NCBI GenBank assembly: GCA_019356535.1
Contig: CP037918.1
Span: 1,458,315-1,522,314 of the forward strand
DNA length: 64,000 nucleotides
Origin: Chromatiaceae bacterium
Lineage (GTDB): Bacteria; Pseudomonadota; Gammaproteobacteria; Chromatiales; Chromatiaceae
Direction of reading: 5' to 3'
Both the position numbers and the translations under genes were made by a program. Below the pieces are notes generated by a model. The model was given only the letters and a program-made list of their open reading frames with translations. It was not told where the DNA came from and made no database searches. Positions 35,393 through 44,412 of the stretch are shown one piece after another (position 1 is the stretch's first letter; the number at the start of each line of letters is the position of its first letter).

Positions 35393-36552
35393 TCTCCCGC
35401 CTCCTCGAACGCCGCCTGCACATTGAAGCGGTCGGTGTCCGTGCTGGAGATGCGCACCACCGGCGCGGCAAAGCGGGTTTCCTTGAACAGCGGTGAATTC
35501 TCGATCAGGGACAATACCTTCGAACCGTCCTTCGATTCACCTTGCAAACCGACATGGCGGTCATCCACCTCCAGCCGCAACAGCCAAGTATCGTCGGGAA
35601 GAACCCGACTCAGTTCGTTCAGATAGCTCAGGGGACGCTCTGCTGCCTTGCGACGCTGGACTAGGAAATGGTAGTCATCGGCCAGAGCCGACAACTCGGT
35701 GGAGAGTTTTCTGGACTGTTGCACCTCGCGTTGTACGGATGACAGGGCAGACTCCAGCGCACGAATATGACGCTGTTGATTCCAAAGGGGCAATATCGCT
35801 GCCACTACCAACAATGCCAGCATCACCCAGGTACTGATCCGGGCCAGGCGCTGCATGGGCGTGATACGGACATGCCGCCGCTGGCCTTCGAGAAAGTTGG
35901 GCACCACTGGAAGCACCGGCATCTCCGAGCCGCCCTCGGGGTCTTTCACCGTGACAGCCGTCGGCTGAATGCCCAGCACCTTCAACCTGGCTACCAACGC
36001 CTCAAGCTTGCTGCGCTGCACGACATAGAGTCGTACGCTCAGGGTTCCTTCCAAGGGGTTCCGTGCCAGCCCGACATGGTCATAGGACACCATCTCGCGC
36101 TTGAAAGGTGTCAGTCGATCGATCTCGAACCCCAGCACCTCGCGCAGATTGTCTTCGGTCGCCAATGGCAGGGTGATGTCACGCTGCATGACCTGATCCG
36201 GGGGAAGTTGCAGGATGACCTCTTCGGCACCCGCGGCCTGCGCCTTCACCCGTTCGGCAACGCTGCCATCAGAGGTTGCGCTGTGTACCCCCATCAGCTG
36301 CCCCAATCCCTGTTGTCGTCCCCCTTGCCACAAGCGCGCCTCAAGTTGCTTTGAGGTGGCATCAATGAGCACAATCCGCTCTTCTGCCCCAAGCATGCGC
36401 CTTGCGAAATGCGGCAACAGAGTGAAGAGCTCCTGCCGCCACCAGTGAACGAAACGACCGGCACTGCCAAGCAGGCGTTTGATCATGTCCCCCAGCATCC
36501 GGACATCCATCCACTGTCGCGTCGCTGTATCCTTCAACGCCTGCTCCGCCAT
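35389..36552 (-). CDS. gspL: Type II secretion protein GspL (PilM/PilN-like)
   Basis: The 387-residue protein has a cytoplasmic actin-like domain (EERIVLIDATSKQLEARLWQ; REVLGFEIDRLTPFKREMVS), one membrane segment (about 240-260, WVMLALLVVAAILPLW) and a periplasmic coiled-coil plus PilN-like domain (LNELSRVLPDDTWLLRLEVD). This is the usual GspL plan: it recruits the ATPase GspE to the membrane. I take the ATG at 36552 with AGGGATAGGT upstream; a GTG five codons earlier is possible. It follows gspK by 17 nt and overlaps gspM by 4 nt. Confidence 0.88.
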   Translation of the reverse strand: MAEQALKDTATRQWMDVRMLGDMIKRLLGSAGRFVHWWRQELFTLLPHFARRMLGAEERIVLIDATSKQLEARLWQGGRQQGLGQLMGVHSATSDGSVAERVKAQAAGAEEVILQLPPDQVMQRDITLPLATEDNLREVLGFEIDRLTPFKREMVSYDHVGLARNPLEGTLSVRLYVVQRSKLEALVARLKVLGIQPTAVTVKDPEGGSEMPVLPVVPNFLEGQRRHVRITPMQRLARISTWVMLALLVVAAILPLWNQQRHIRALESALSSVQREVQQSRKLSTELSALADDYHFLVQRRKAAERPLSYLNELSRVLPDDTWLLRLEVDDRHVGLQGESKDGSKVLSLIENSPLFKETRFAAPVVRISSTDTDRFNVQAAFEEAGE

Positions 36553-36569
36553 ACCTATCCCTATCACCT

Positions 36570-37481
36570 TCAGTGTCTCTGCCAGGAAGCGATGCGAAAC
36601 CCGGCACCCTGCCCTTTTTCGTGTACAACTATAGCCTTCACGCGCACAGTCGTCCGGTTGTTGATGCGCGCCTCGACAGCCAATGTAAAAGCAGGCCCGC
36701 TGTCCGACGTCACATAGGGACTTCCGGCCAACGGGAACGATGGAGGCGGCTGGCCTTCCGCCAGCCGGTCCCGCCGTTCCTGCAGGTAGGCAGAAGCCGA
36801 CGCTGCCGTCATTCCCGGTATAGCACGTAGCACGAGCAACGACGCAAACTGCGGGTTGACGTTTGCCGCTCCCGTATAGACCGTGAAGCCATCACGTACC
36901 CTGTCGAACAGCGCCGGTGTCATGCCCAGCACCTGGCGCAATTCGTCCACGCTGTCGAAGGGCGCATCCTTGGCACCATGGACTACCCCCTCGTGGCGAT
37001 AATCCCTGTCTTCGGCACCGTGCAGACGACGCAGGTGGTCTTCGTCGCGCCAATCAAGGATGGCATCGGTGAGCGCATCACCCCGCTCGAAGGAAAGCCC
37101 AGCCGCCAGCATCACACCACGGATCAATTCACCGGATGCCGTATTGAGATCGACCTTTCCCCGTTCATCGTGAATGAAACCTTCCACATCGGCGCGCCCC
37201 AACCGCACACGATACGCGCTCTCTGGTATCGCCTGCTCCCCGGGCGCGGAACGCGTCTCCAGTACATGCACCAGGTAATACACCCCGCCTTCGGCAGCAG
37301 CTCCCGCCTGGGCCGAGCTGACCAGGTTGCCCACCAGGCGTTGCTGAGTTCGATACTGGGAAGTCACACCAGAGGCAATCACCATCAACAACACGACCAC
37401 CCAGAGCACCGCGACCAGCACCACGCCCGCCTCCCGGGGGGGCTGCAGGGAGTCCAACGACAACAGACGAACGGGAGTCAT
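36570..37481 (-). CDS. gspK: Type II secretion minor pseudopilin GspK
   Basis: GspK caps the pseudopilus tip together with GspI and GspJ. The 303-residue protein has a prepilin-like N-terminus (PPREAG then VVLVAVLWVVVLLMVIASG) without the Glu at position 5, as is usual for GspK. A large globular domain follows with KVDLNTASGELIRG, AILDWRDEDH and DELRQVLGMTPALFDRV. The start at 37481 was chosen because its ATG overlaps the gspJ stop (ATGA). Prepilin peptidase GspO, needed to process it, is not in this window. Confidence 0.9.
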   Translation of the reverse strand: MTPVRLLSLDSLQPPREAGVVLVAVLWVVVLLMVIASGVTSQYRTQQRLVGNLVSSAQAGAAAEGGVYYLVHVLETRSAPGEQAIPESAYRVRLGRADVEGFIHDERGKVDLNTASGELIRGVMLAAGLSFERGDALTDAILDWRDEDHLRRLHGAEDRDYRHEGVVHGAKDAPFDSVDELRQVLGMTPALFDRVRDGFTVYTGAANVNPQFASLLVLRAIPGMTAASASAYLQERRDRLAEGQPPPSFPLAGSPYVTSDSGPAFTLAVEARINNRTTVRVKAIVVHEKGQGAGFRIASWQRH

Positions 37482-38125
37482 GCGCCCGCTCCCACCTGTG
37501 CGTATACCGGTATCACCATGCGAACCGGAGTCCCTCCGGCATTGGAGCGGGTGATCGTCAATCTCACCCGTTGCGGCAGTACCGGTTTGTCGATCCATTC
37601 GTTATGCCACCCTGGATTGCCCTTGCCATCGGCGCTGCCGAAATAGGCCAGATCGAGCGCGGCGACATCACGCATCAACACCAGTTCCTTGCCGGCGACA
37701 GAGGCCGTACGGCCGTTCGCTGGTTCGAAGGGCCGGAGACGCATCACCAGCACCTTGCCATCGTCCACCGATCCTAGCTGGAGGAGCTGGCGGTACACCC
37801 CCCCGGGCCTTATCCCCCGGGGCATGCGCCCGACGAAAGAGAGCCTATGCCGTCTCCCGCTAAATTCGACCACCCGCCCGCGCCCCTGGACATCCTCTAC
37901 CAGGGGCAGCGCTTCTCCGACCTGTTGCCGAACGACGCGCCGCGCCGAACGCAGCCAGTCCGCCTGTTCCGCATGCTGTCCCAGACGCTCCCAGGCTGCG
38001 AGCCCGGTATGCACACCCTGCACCGCCAAGGGCACCACCAGTAACACAATGGTGATGGCGATCAGCATCTCGACCAGGGTAAAGCCGGCGACACCAAGCA
38101 GTCTGGCATCGAGGTGATGTTTCAC
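37478..38125 (-). CDS. gspJ: Type II secretion minor pseudopilin GspJ
   Basis: The 215-residue protein starts (GTG) with a clear class III prepilin signal: LLGVAG then FTLVEMLIAITIVLLVVPLA, with Glu5 present. The rest is a globular domain with VARRxxRQQ-type helix sequence (SARRVVRQQVGEALPLVEDV) and several beta strands. Order gspG-H-I-J-K and size identify it as GspJ. It overlaps gspI and gspK by 4 nt each. Confidence 0.9.
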   Translation of the reverse strand: MKHHLDARLLGVAGFTLVEMLIAITIVLLVVPLAVQGVHTGLAAWERLGQHAEQADWLRSARRVVRQQVGEALPLVEDVQGRGRVVEFSGRRHRLSFVGRMPRGIRPGGVYRQLLQLGSVDDGKVLVMRLRPFEPANGRTASVAGKELVLMRDVAALDLAYFGSADGKGNPGWHNEWIDKPVLPQRVRLTITRSNAGGTPVRMVIPVYAQVGAGA

Positions 38126-38535
38126 GGGGTCGTCCCCAGGCGCAACGAGCGCAGTTCCAATACGTAGTCGTGGCGCTGCGAAACCCAGGAAACCTCTACT
38201 CGCACCTTATAGAGGATACGAGGGGCGATACCGGATAACTCCTTCGTCCCTTGCGGAGCCAGTGGCTGCCTCTCGACCGTCCACTTCACCCCATCATCGG
38301 TGACGCCCTGCTGCGAGCCGATGGTCACAGGGGAGTCCGCGCCAACCATGGCCAGCTGCGCCTCCGCCACCTCGACCGCCCGTTCGTATCCCATGAGCTT
38401 GTGGGTGCCGGACAAGCTGCCGGCATACACACTCAGTGCCGCAGCCATCACGCCCGCCAGGATGGCCAGCGCCACCAGCACTTCCACCAGCGAAAAACCG
38501 CTGGACTCACGATGCAGGATCACTGACCGTTTCAC
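38122..38535 (-). CDS. gspI: Type II secretion minor pseudopilin GspI
   Basis: This short (137 aa) pseudopilin has the N-methylation signal HRESSG then FSLVEVLVALAILAGVMAAA, with Glu5. GspI is the initiating minor pseudopilin that forms the tip complex with GspJ and GspK. It overlaps the 3' end of gspH by 29 nt and gspJ by 4 nt. Confidence 0.9.
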   Translation of the reverse strand: MKRSVILHRESSGFSLVEVLVALAILAGVMAAALSVYAGSLSGTHKLMGYERAVEVAEAQLAMVGADSPVTIGSQQGVTDDGVKWTVERQPLAPQGTKELSGIAPRILYKVRVEVSWVSQRHDYVLELRSLRLGTTP

Positions 38536-38962
38536 GATGGACCCTGCCTGTCATCGGCTCGATCACATAGTGATAGCGCCGCCCCGGCGCCCCCAGGTAG
38601 AAACTGCCGCTGCTTGCACTGCCATCCGGATGGAAACCGAGCGATAGCTGTTCGCTGCCGGCCTGTTCGGCTGCCAGATGCATTTCCTGTGGCGGGTGGA
38701 AAATCACCCCCACCGAGGGCGCAATACGCTGCCGCTCGAAATCGACGATGACGTTCACGGGTTTGCCCAGGGTGATGGCATCGGTACGCGCCAGTTGCAA
38801 CAGGCGCACTACCTGGCGCGACGCCTCGCGCGCCTTGAGTGTCGTGACGCTGCCCGAGAAGGCCGGCATGACGAGGGTGAGCACAAAACCCAGCAACACG
38901 ATCACTACCAGCAGTTCCACGAGCGTAAACCCCTTCCCTGTCTCTCTCGCCGTTCCTTGCAT
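38507..38962 (-). CDS. gspH: Type II secretion minor pseudopilin GspH
   Basis: The 151-residue pseudopilin has the signal ETGKG then FTLVELLVVIVLLGFVLTLV (Glu5 present). A GspH/FimT-like globular domain follows, including REASRQVVRLLQLARTDAIT and DGSASSGSFYLGAPGRRYHY. It follows gspG by 3 nt and overlaps gspI by 29 nt, so its last codons double as the start of gspI. Confidence 0.9.
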   Translation of the reverse strand: MQGTARETGKGFTLVELLVVIVLLGFVLTLVMPAFSGSVTTLKAREASRQVVRLLQLARTDAITLGKPVNVIVDFERQRIAPSVGVIFHPPQEMHLAAEQAGSEQLSLGFHPDGSASSGSFYLGAPGRRYHYVIEPMTGRVHRETVSDPAS

Positions 38963-38965
38963 GAT

Positions 38966-39403
38966 TCATTCCCAACTGACGATATCCTGGCTCTCACCGC
39001 TCCCGCCTTCCTTGTCATCCACTCCGAGGGAATACAGGTCGAAATCGCCGTGTTGCCCGGGAGATCGATAATGATAGGCATTGCCCCAGGGGTCCCGCGG
39101 CAGCGTGCGCTTGCGCAGGTAGGGGCCGTTCCAGCTTGCCAAGCCCGCCGGACGCTCAACCAGTGCCTTCAGGCCCTCTTCGGTGGTCGGATAGCGGTTT
39201 GCATCGATACGGGACATGTCCATTGCCGCGGCCAGTTCTTCGATCTGCAATTTTGCTGTCCGTGTCTTCGAATCCCCCAGATGCTTCATCACCTGTGGCC
39301 CGACCAGGCCCGCCAGCAGTCCCAGTACCACCAGCACCACCAGCAGTTCGATCAGGGTAAATCCCCCGGACTGCGTACCTTTTTCTCTCAACTTGTTCTT
39401 CAT
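38966..39403 (-). CDS. gspG: Major pseudopilin GspG
   Basis: GspG is the main subunit of the pseudopilus. The 145-residue protein has the signal KGTQSGG then FTLIELLVVLVVLGLLAGLV and the diagnostic GspG sequences DANRYPTTEEGLKALVERP, LPRDPWGNAYHYRSPGQHG and DLYSLGVDDKEGG, the last containing the calcium-site region. The start at 39403 has an AAGGA site; an upstream TTG in the same frame is less likely. Confidence 0.95.
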   Translation of the reverse strand: MKNKLREKGTQSGGFTLIELLVVLVVLGLLAGLVGPQVMKHLGDSKTRTAKLQIEELAAAMDMSRIDANRYPTTEEGLKALVERPAGLASWNGPYLRKRTLPRDPWGNAYHYRSPGQHGDFDLYSLGVDDKEGGSGESQDIVSWE

Positions 39404-39429
39404 CGTTTTCCTTGTCTCAGACAATTTGC

Positions 39430-40650
39430 CTACAGGGGCAATTCATTCACGCTGATGATGGCCACCATGATCGACATGATGATCCCGCCGATTACCAGCC
39501 CCAGGCCCACGATCAACACCGGCTCCAGTATCGACAACATGCGCCGGGCCGCCTTGCTCGCCTCGGCTTCATAAATCTCTGCAACCTTCGCCAGCATGCC
39601 CTCCAGGTCGCCCGTCTGCTCTCCCACCTTGATCAGCTGCAAGGCCAGCGTCGGGAAACAGGCCGCTCCGGCGAAGATCGCCGAGAAACTCCCGCCATCC
39701 TTGAGGATCTCCGTGCCCTGCCGCGTCAGGTCGGAGAGTACCCGGTTGGACATGGCGCCACTGGCCAGCGGCAACGCCTGCATCAAGGGCACCCCATTGC
39801 CCAGCATGGTCGCCATACTCCGGCTGAAACGGGCCACCTCGATCTTTGCGATCAGATCGCCGAGCACCGGCAATCCGAGCAGACGGCGATCCCAGCGCAA
39901 GCGTCCCACAGGCATCTGCAGGCGGTGCCGGATCCACAACAGCCCCCCCAGTACGCCCAACAGCATCGCCCACCAGTAGGTGGCGACGAATTCGGCACTG
40001 GCGATCACCACGATCGTGGACAGCGGCAGCATCTCTTCGTAACCCACGAACAGGGCCGAGATCTTGGGCACCACAAACACCAGGATGAGCGCGATGGAAA
40101 TCAGCGCCACCACGAAGAGCACCAGGGGATAGAGCGTAGCGGAGACGATTTCGTCCTTGAGCTCCCTTTCCCGCTGGAGATAGGCACTCAGTTCCCCGAG
40201 ACCGGGCCCCAGAGTGCCAGCAGCCTCGGATGTCTTGACGATGTTGATGTAGAAAGGTGAAAAGACCTTGCTCGCCGATGCCAGTGCAACGGAAAAACTG
40301 GCCCCGTTGCGCACCTGCTCCAGTATGCGATCGAGGACACGCCCTACCGCCGGGGACTCACTGGCGTTACGCGCAATGGAGAGCGCCTCTTCCAGCGCAA
40401 TGCCGGCCTTGAGCAACACCGAGAGCTCCTCGGTGAGCGCAGCCAGATCCGCCGACGACAGGGCACGCCGTCCCATTTTCCAGCTCGGCAAGGTGAAACG
40501 TCGTCCACTGCCTTCCGTCCGCTCGGCGTGCAGGGGGATGAGGCCACTGCCCTGGATCCAGCGGATCACCGCGGCCTCGTCTACATCCTCGCGCTGTCCT
40601 TCCACCTCTTCGCCATGGGGCGAGACCGCCTTGTAATGAAATACCGGCAT
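39430..40650 (-). CDS. gspF: Type II secretion inner-membrane protein GspF
   Basis: The 406-residue polytopic platform protein has two homologous T2SSF domains. Landmarks are PVFHYKAVSPHGEEVEGQRE at the start, DLAALTEELSVLLKAGIALE, TSEAAGTLGPGLGELSAYLQ, FSRSMATMLGNGVPLMQAL and VGEQTGDLEGMLAKVAEIYE. Three membrane segments are visible, around 165-190, 215-240 and 375-400. It follows gspE by 6 nt. Confidence 0.95.
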   Translation of the reverse strand: MPVFHYKAVSPHGEEVEGQREDVDEAAVIRWIQGSGLIPLHAERTEGSGRRFTLPSWKMGRRALSSADLAALTEELSVLLKAGIALEEALSIARNASESPAVGRVLDRILEQVRNGASFSVALASASKVFSPFYINIVKTSEAAGTLGPGLGELSAYLQRERELKDEIVSATLYPLVLFVVALISIALILVFVVPKISALFVGYEEMLPLSTIVVIASAEFVATYWWAMLLGVLGGLLWIRHRLQMPVGRLRWDRRLLGLPVLGDLIAKIEVARFSRSMATMLGNGVPLMQALPLASGAMSNRVLSDLTRQGTEILKDGGSFSAIFAGAACFPTLALQLIKVGEQTGDLEGMLAKVAEIYEAEASKAARRMLSILEPVLIVGLGLVIGGIIMSIMVAIISVNELPL

Positions 40651-40656
40651 GTCCGC

Positions 40657-42366
40657 TCAAGCCTCCTGGGTGACGCGCAACACTTCTTCGAGGCTGGTGA
40701 TCCCGGCCGCCACCTTGCGGAGCCCCTCTTCGTACATGGTGCGCATGCCGGCGGCACGCGCCACCTCCTCGAGGCGATGGGTCTCGGCCCGTTCCATGAT
40801 GAGTTCGCGCATGCGATCGTCGAGGATCAGCAATTCATGGATGGTGGTCCGTCCGCGGTAGCCGCTACCACCGCAGTGGTCACAGCCGCCTGCGGTATAG
40901 ACCCTGTCACCTGCCGGCAGACAGGCACCAAGCCCGGGCACCCGCGCTTCGAGCAGCGCGGTGTATTCCACCGGGCGCCGGCAGTGTGTGCACAGCACAC
41001 GCACCAGGCGCTGCGCCACCACGGCGTTCAGCGTGGCGGTGAGCAGGTAATCCTCCACCCCCATCTCCAGCAAGCGCGCCACCGTGCTGACGGCATTGTT
41101 GGTGTGCAGGGTCGAGAGCACCAGGTGTCCGGTGAGTGCCGACTGGATGGAGATCCGCGCCGTTTCCAGGTCGCGCATCTCACCCACCATGATCACGTCG
41201 GGGTCCTGACGGACGATGGAGCGCAGGGCGTTCGCAAAGGTCAGGCCAATGCCCGGCCGAGCCTGGATCTGATTGATGCCCTCGAGCTGATATTCGACCG
41301 GATCCTCGACGGTGATGATCTTGCGCTCCGGCGTATTCAGCAGACTTAGCGCGGAATACAGGGTCGTGGTCTTGCCACTGCCGGTCGGTCCGGTCAGCAG
41401 GATCATCCCATGAGGCAGGCCCAGGACTGACTCGAAGCGTTCGCGCGTATCGTCGAAGAAACCGAGCGCAGTGAAATCGTGCGCGATACTCTCGCGGTTC
41501 AGCAGGCGCAACACCACGCTCTCTCCATGCAGGGTCGGCACGGTGGAGACCCGTAGATCGTAGTCCCGCCCCTGCACGCGCAGGCGAATCCGCCCGTCCT
41601 GCGGCATGCGGCGCTCGGCGATGTCCAGGCGTGCCATGATCTTGATGCGCGACACGATGGCCATCCCCATTTGCGCCGGCGGCGCCTCGACATCGCGTAA
41701 CACGCCGTCGATGCGATAACGCACCTTCAACTCGCCATCGAACGGCTCGACATGGATGTCCGAGGCCCCCAGTTCCGTCGCGCGCTGAAACAGCTGGTTG
41801 ACCATGCGGATCACCGGCGCCTCGCTCGCAAGGTCCTTCAGGTGCTCGATATCTTCGTCGGTCGCCGGATCGAAATCGGCCGGGGCAGCCTCGTCTTTCT
41901 CGGTTGCACCGCTCTGCCGATCGATCGCCGCCTCTATCTCGCTGGCCAGCCCAACCCGCAGACACAACGAACGCCCGCAGGCAAAGGTCAGCATATGCCT
42001 CACCGATTCGTCCTGGGGATCGGCCATGGCCACGACCACTTCTTCGGACGTGGCATGCAGCGGAAGCACCAGGTTGTCCAGCAAAAAGCGGATAGACAAC
42101 AGGTCTCCCAGCACCGGCTGTTCGGGATAATCATCCGGCCCGACCAGTTCCACCTCGCACAGGCTGGCCAGTGCCTGCTCCAAGTCCCGTTCGCCGACAA
42201 CGCCCAGTTTCACCAGCAGCCGCGCCAGCCCCGGCGTACCTCCTTGTTCGGACTGCACGCGCTTGACCCGCGCCAGATCCACCGGCCGCAGCTTGCCCTC
42301 GCGGACCAGATAATCCCCCAGATCCATGTTGGCATCGGGCCTTGTCAGTGTTTTCAATTTCGCCAT
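40657..42366 (-). CDS. gspE: Type II secretion ATPase GspE
   Basis: GspE is the cytoplasmic ATPase that drives pseudopilus assembly. The 569-residue protein has an N1E/N2E region, Walker A (LLTGPTGSGKTTTLYSAL), Asp boxes (EDPVEYQLEGINQIQARPGI), Walker B (PDVIMVGEMRDLETARIS), a His box (SALTGHLVLSTLHTNNA) and the tetracysteine zinc module (LCTHCRR ... CDHCGGSGYRGRTTI). The zinc module separates GspE from PilT-type ATPases. The start at 42366 has AGGATTTTAGGG upstream. It is the first T2SS gene and follows a 417-bp gap after the copper-protein genes. Confidence 0.95.
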   Translation of the reverse strand: MAKLKTLTRPDANMDLGDYLVREGKLRPVDLARVKRVQSEQGGTPGLARLLVKLGVVGERDLEQALASLCEVELVGPDDYPEQPVLGDLLSIRFLLDNLVLPLHATSEEVVVAMADPQDESVRHMLTFACGRSLCLRVGLASEIEAAIDRQSGATEKDEAAPADFDPATDEDIEHLKDLASEAPVIRMVNQLFQRATELGASDIHVEPFDGELKVRYRIDGVLRDVEAPPAQMGMAIVSRIKIMARLDIAERRMPQDGRIRLRVQGRDYDLRVSTVPTLHGESVVLRLLNRESIAHDFTALGFFDDTRERFESVLGLPHGMILLTGPTGSGKTTTLYSALSLLNTPERKIITVEDPVEYQLEGINQIQARPGIGLTFANALRSIVRQDPDVIMVGEMRDLETARISIQSALTGHLVLSTLHTNNAVSTVARLLEMGVEDYLLTATLNAVVAQRLVRVLCTHCRRPVEYTALLEARVPGLGACLPAGDRVYTAGGCDHCGGSGYRGRTTIHELLILDDRMRELIMERAETHRLEEVARAAGMRTMYEEGLRKVAAGITSLEEVLRVTQEA

Positions 42367-42783
42367 CCCTAAAATCCTGCCGGTTACCACCGGCGTGTTG
42401 CGTGTCCAGATCGAGCGCCAGTCCCCGGACTCCCGAAGAACTGCCTCGTCATCCCGCGCAGGCAGGGATGGCGATGTCCCGTGCCATATGGCTTACATGA
42501 ACTCAGTTACCCTATATACCGCCGTACCTCCTGAAAAACCGAGCAACGCGCCCAGCTTCTTGAAATATATAAAACTCACGATATACAATATGTTTTTATT
42601 ATAACTCAAATACACCAACGAAAGGGGAATCCAGGAAATAAAACAAGTGATCATGATTATAAAAATTATCGCCCATCTCCCCATCCTCACGTATCGTCTG
42701 CTCCCCAGCCATCGCCATCATCGACCCTCCGACTAGCACGGCAACTGTGAGCACCCTGGTCCATACATTGAAACCGCTTCACC
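42367..42783. other. A/T-rich gap between the exported copper-protein genes and gspE
   Basis: This 417-bp gap is clearly richer in A/T than its surroundings between about 42490 and 42690. It holds one possible small membrane protein (listed separately) and a short perfect stem GCCGG-N6-CCGGC near the gspE ribosome binding site. It probably contains the gspE promoter on the minus strand. No strong terminator was seen. Confidence 0.5.
42493..42690 (-). CDS. Possible small membrane protein, 65 aa
   Basis: This low-confidence frame starts at GTG 42690 or ATG 42684. It encodes two hydrophobic stretches (WAIIFIIMITCFISWIPLSL and ILYIVSFIYF) with a positively charged turn. Base composition is unlike the neighbours, and the ribosome binding site is weak (GTGAGG). 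It lies on the same strand between the cytochrome gene and gspE, so it could be an operon member. It could also be chance, since A/T-rich DNA readily encodes hydrophobic residues. Confidence 0.25.
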   Translation of the reverse strand: MRMGRWAIIFIIMITCFISWIPLSLVYLSYNKNILYIVSFIYFKKLGALLGFSGGTAVYRVTEFM

Positions 42784-44412
42784 TCATGGCACCGTCCATT
42801 CCGTGACCGCCGTCCACACGGGCCGGGGGCCAGCGGCGAGCTTGAGCAGATAGCCGCCCTTGGCCGCAAAACGTTGGTCGGGCGCCAGGCTGAGTCGTGG
42901 GTAGACCGAGGTATAGGTCAGGCTGTCCACCATGTGCTCGATCTGTTCGATCAGGTAGTCGCGAAAGAAGTAGCCGCGAATGAACGTCAATGCCTCTCCA
43001 GCAACCTTGAGCGCCAGGAAGGCATTGGCTTGCACTTCCCGTACCTCTGGTCGATCGATCCGCCGTGCGCGGAACCAGGCGGTGGCGCGCAACAACCGCC
43101 GCGCCATGTACTGCGGACGCTCGCGGGCATGCACCAGCAACACGCGGTCGCGAAGTGGCGCGGGGATCGACTCGATATCAAGTCCGAACAGACTGGAAGA
43201 CAGGTAGACAGCGCCCTTTCCCGGCCAACTGGCCAGAGCAGGCCGAGCAGAATGCAGATCCTCCTCTGACAACCAGAGCGCCACCGGGCCCGGCCCGATC
43301 TCGCTCGTCAAATTCTGCCAGCCTTCAGCCTGTTGCGGGACATACAGGGTTTGCACCCGGTCCTTTCCCAGCACCTGCTCGAGACCCCGTGCCGCCCTGA
43401 CGGCACGGGCATCATCCGGACGCACGATCTGGACGACGCGATCCTGCCCACCTTGCTCGAGGATATGTTTTCCGACGATACGACCTTCCAGGAAGGGCCC
43501 TTGCGACAGGTAAATCGAATAGAAACCCGCCTGATCGATCACCGGTAGCTCAGTGGTCGGGAACAGGCAGGGCAGCCGTTGTGCCTCGCAAAAATGATGA
43601 ATGGAAGACCAATCGCCTTTCGCCACGCCGCTGAGCACCGCGAATACCGGTTGCTCCTGGTAGTACCGCGCGAGTTGACGCGGCCAGTCTTCCGGCTTCC
43701 CCGACAATTCCCAGATATGCAGGCGCCACTTTCGGTAAGGCTCGTAAAGCCACTGCTTGTGCCAAGGAGCATGTGCCGCACGGCGGCCCTCGTGACGCGT
43801 CTCGGTATTTTTCAGCTCGATGAATGCACGCATGACATCGATCAGCCCCTGGCGCTCGGCTGGTGTGACATCCCCCGCGATAATGGTCGCAAAATGAATG
43901 TCGTGATCGTCGACACCAGGCGATGGTGCAACCGACAGGCTGCGCAGGTAGGCAATCAGCGCATCCAACGCATCATCATCCAGGGAACTAAAACGAGGCA
44001 TCAACGGATCGAGCGTCCCGCCATCGGCACCGACACCATGACGGATCGCCCGCCTTAGGCTCTCCATGGTATAGGCGGGCCTTTGCACTGGCGCCAAGGG
44101 GGGCTTGCTGGTCGGCAAGCGCAGAGGCTGAAAGAGGATTTCACCTGCCAGCGCGGGCACCACCTGGCTGCCTTCGTTGGAACCCATGCCGCTACGCCGG
44201 TGACAGGTAGCACAGATGGCCTGCTGCCCGCTGATGCGGATATCGCCCTGAACGATGGCGCTCACCGCCTCGCCTGAAGGCAGCTGCCCCTTGAGGTAGA
44301 TCTGCTGCCCTGCCGCAATCGCAGCATCTGCCTCTGCTTCCCCCTCGGCGGCCCACACGGCCTGGGCGAAAAAGACCATCAGGGTAAGCAGCAGTGTACG
44401 GAATATGTTCAT
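42784..44412 (-). CDS. Exported cytochrome c fused to a periplasmic binding-protein-like domain
   Basis: The 542-residue protein has a signal peptide (cleavage probably after AQAVWA) and a class I cytochrome c domain of about 30-165, with heme motif CATCH (C67-C70-H71) and likely axial Met139 in DPLMPRF, ending in YLRSL. From about residue 170 to 510 it resembles a type I periplasmic binding protein of the branched-chain amino-acid type (HFATIIAGDVTPAERQGLID; FEG-like FLEGRIVGKHILEQG; GPVALWLSEED). Such a fusion suggests a ligand- or redox-sensing electron carrier rather than a transporter; no permease genes are near. Its ATG overlaps the SCO stop as TAATG. Domain calls are from pattern only. 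Confidence 0.75.
   Translation of the reverse strand: MNIFRTLLLTLMVFFAQAVWAAEGEAEADAAIAAGQQIYLKGQLPSGEAVSAIVQGDIRISGQQAICATCHRRSGMGSNEGSQVVPALAGEILFQPLRLPTSKPPLAPVQRPAYTMESLRRAIRHGVGADGGTLDPLMPRFSSLDDDALDALIAYLRSLSVAPSPGVDDHDIHFATIIAGDVTPAERQGLIDVMRAFIELKNTETRHEGRRAAHAPWHKQWLYEPYRKWRLHIWELSGKPEDWPRQLARYYQEQPVFAVLSGVAKGDWSSIHHFCEAQRLPCLFPTTELPVIDQAGFYSIYLSQGPFLEGRIVGKHILEQGGQDRVVQIVRPDDARAVRAARGLEQVLGKDRVQTLYVPQQAEGWQNLTSEIGPGPVALWLSEEDLHSARPALASWPGKGAVYLSSSLFGLDIESIPAPLRDRVLLVHARERPQYMARRLLRATAWFRARRIDRPEVREVQANAFLALKVAGEALTFIRGYFFRDYLIEQIEHMVDSLTYTSVYPRLSLAPDQRFAAKGGYLLKLAAGPRPVWTAVTEWTVP

Noticed and set aside
42687-42869. A 60-residue minus-strand frame at the end of the cytochrome gene
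   Set aside because: It overlaps the cytochrome gene in another frame, is Arg/Cys-rich as shadows often are, and has no ribosome binding site.
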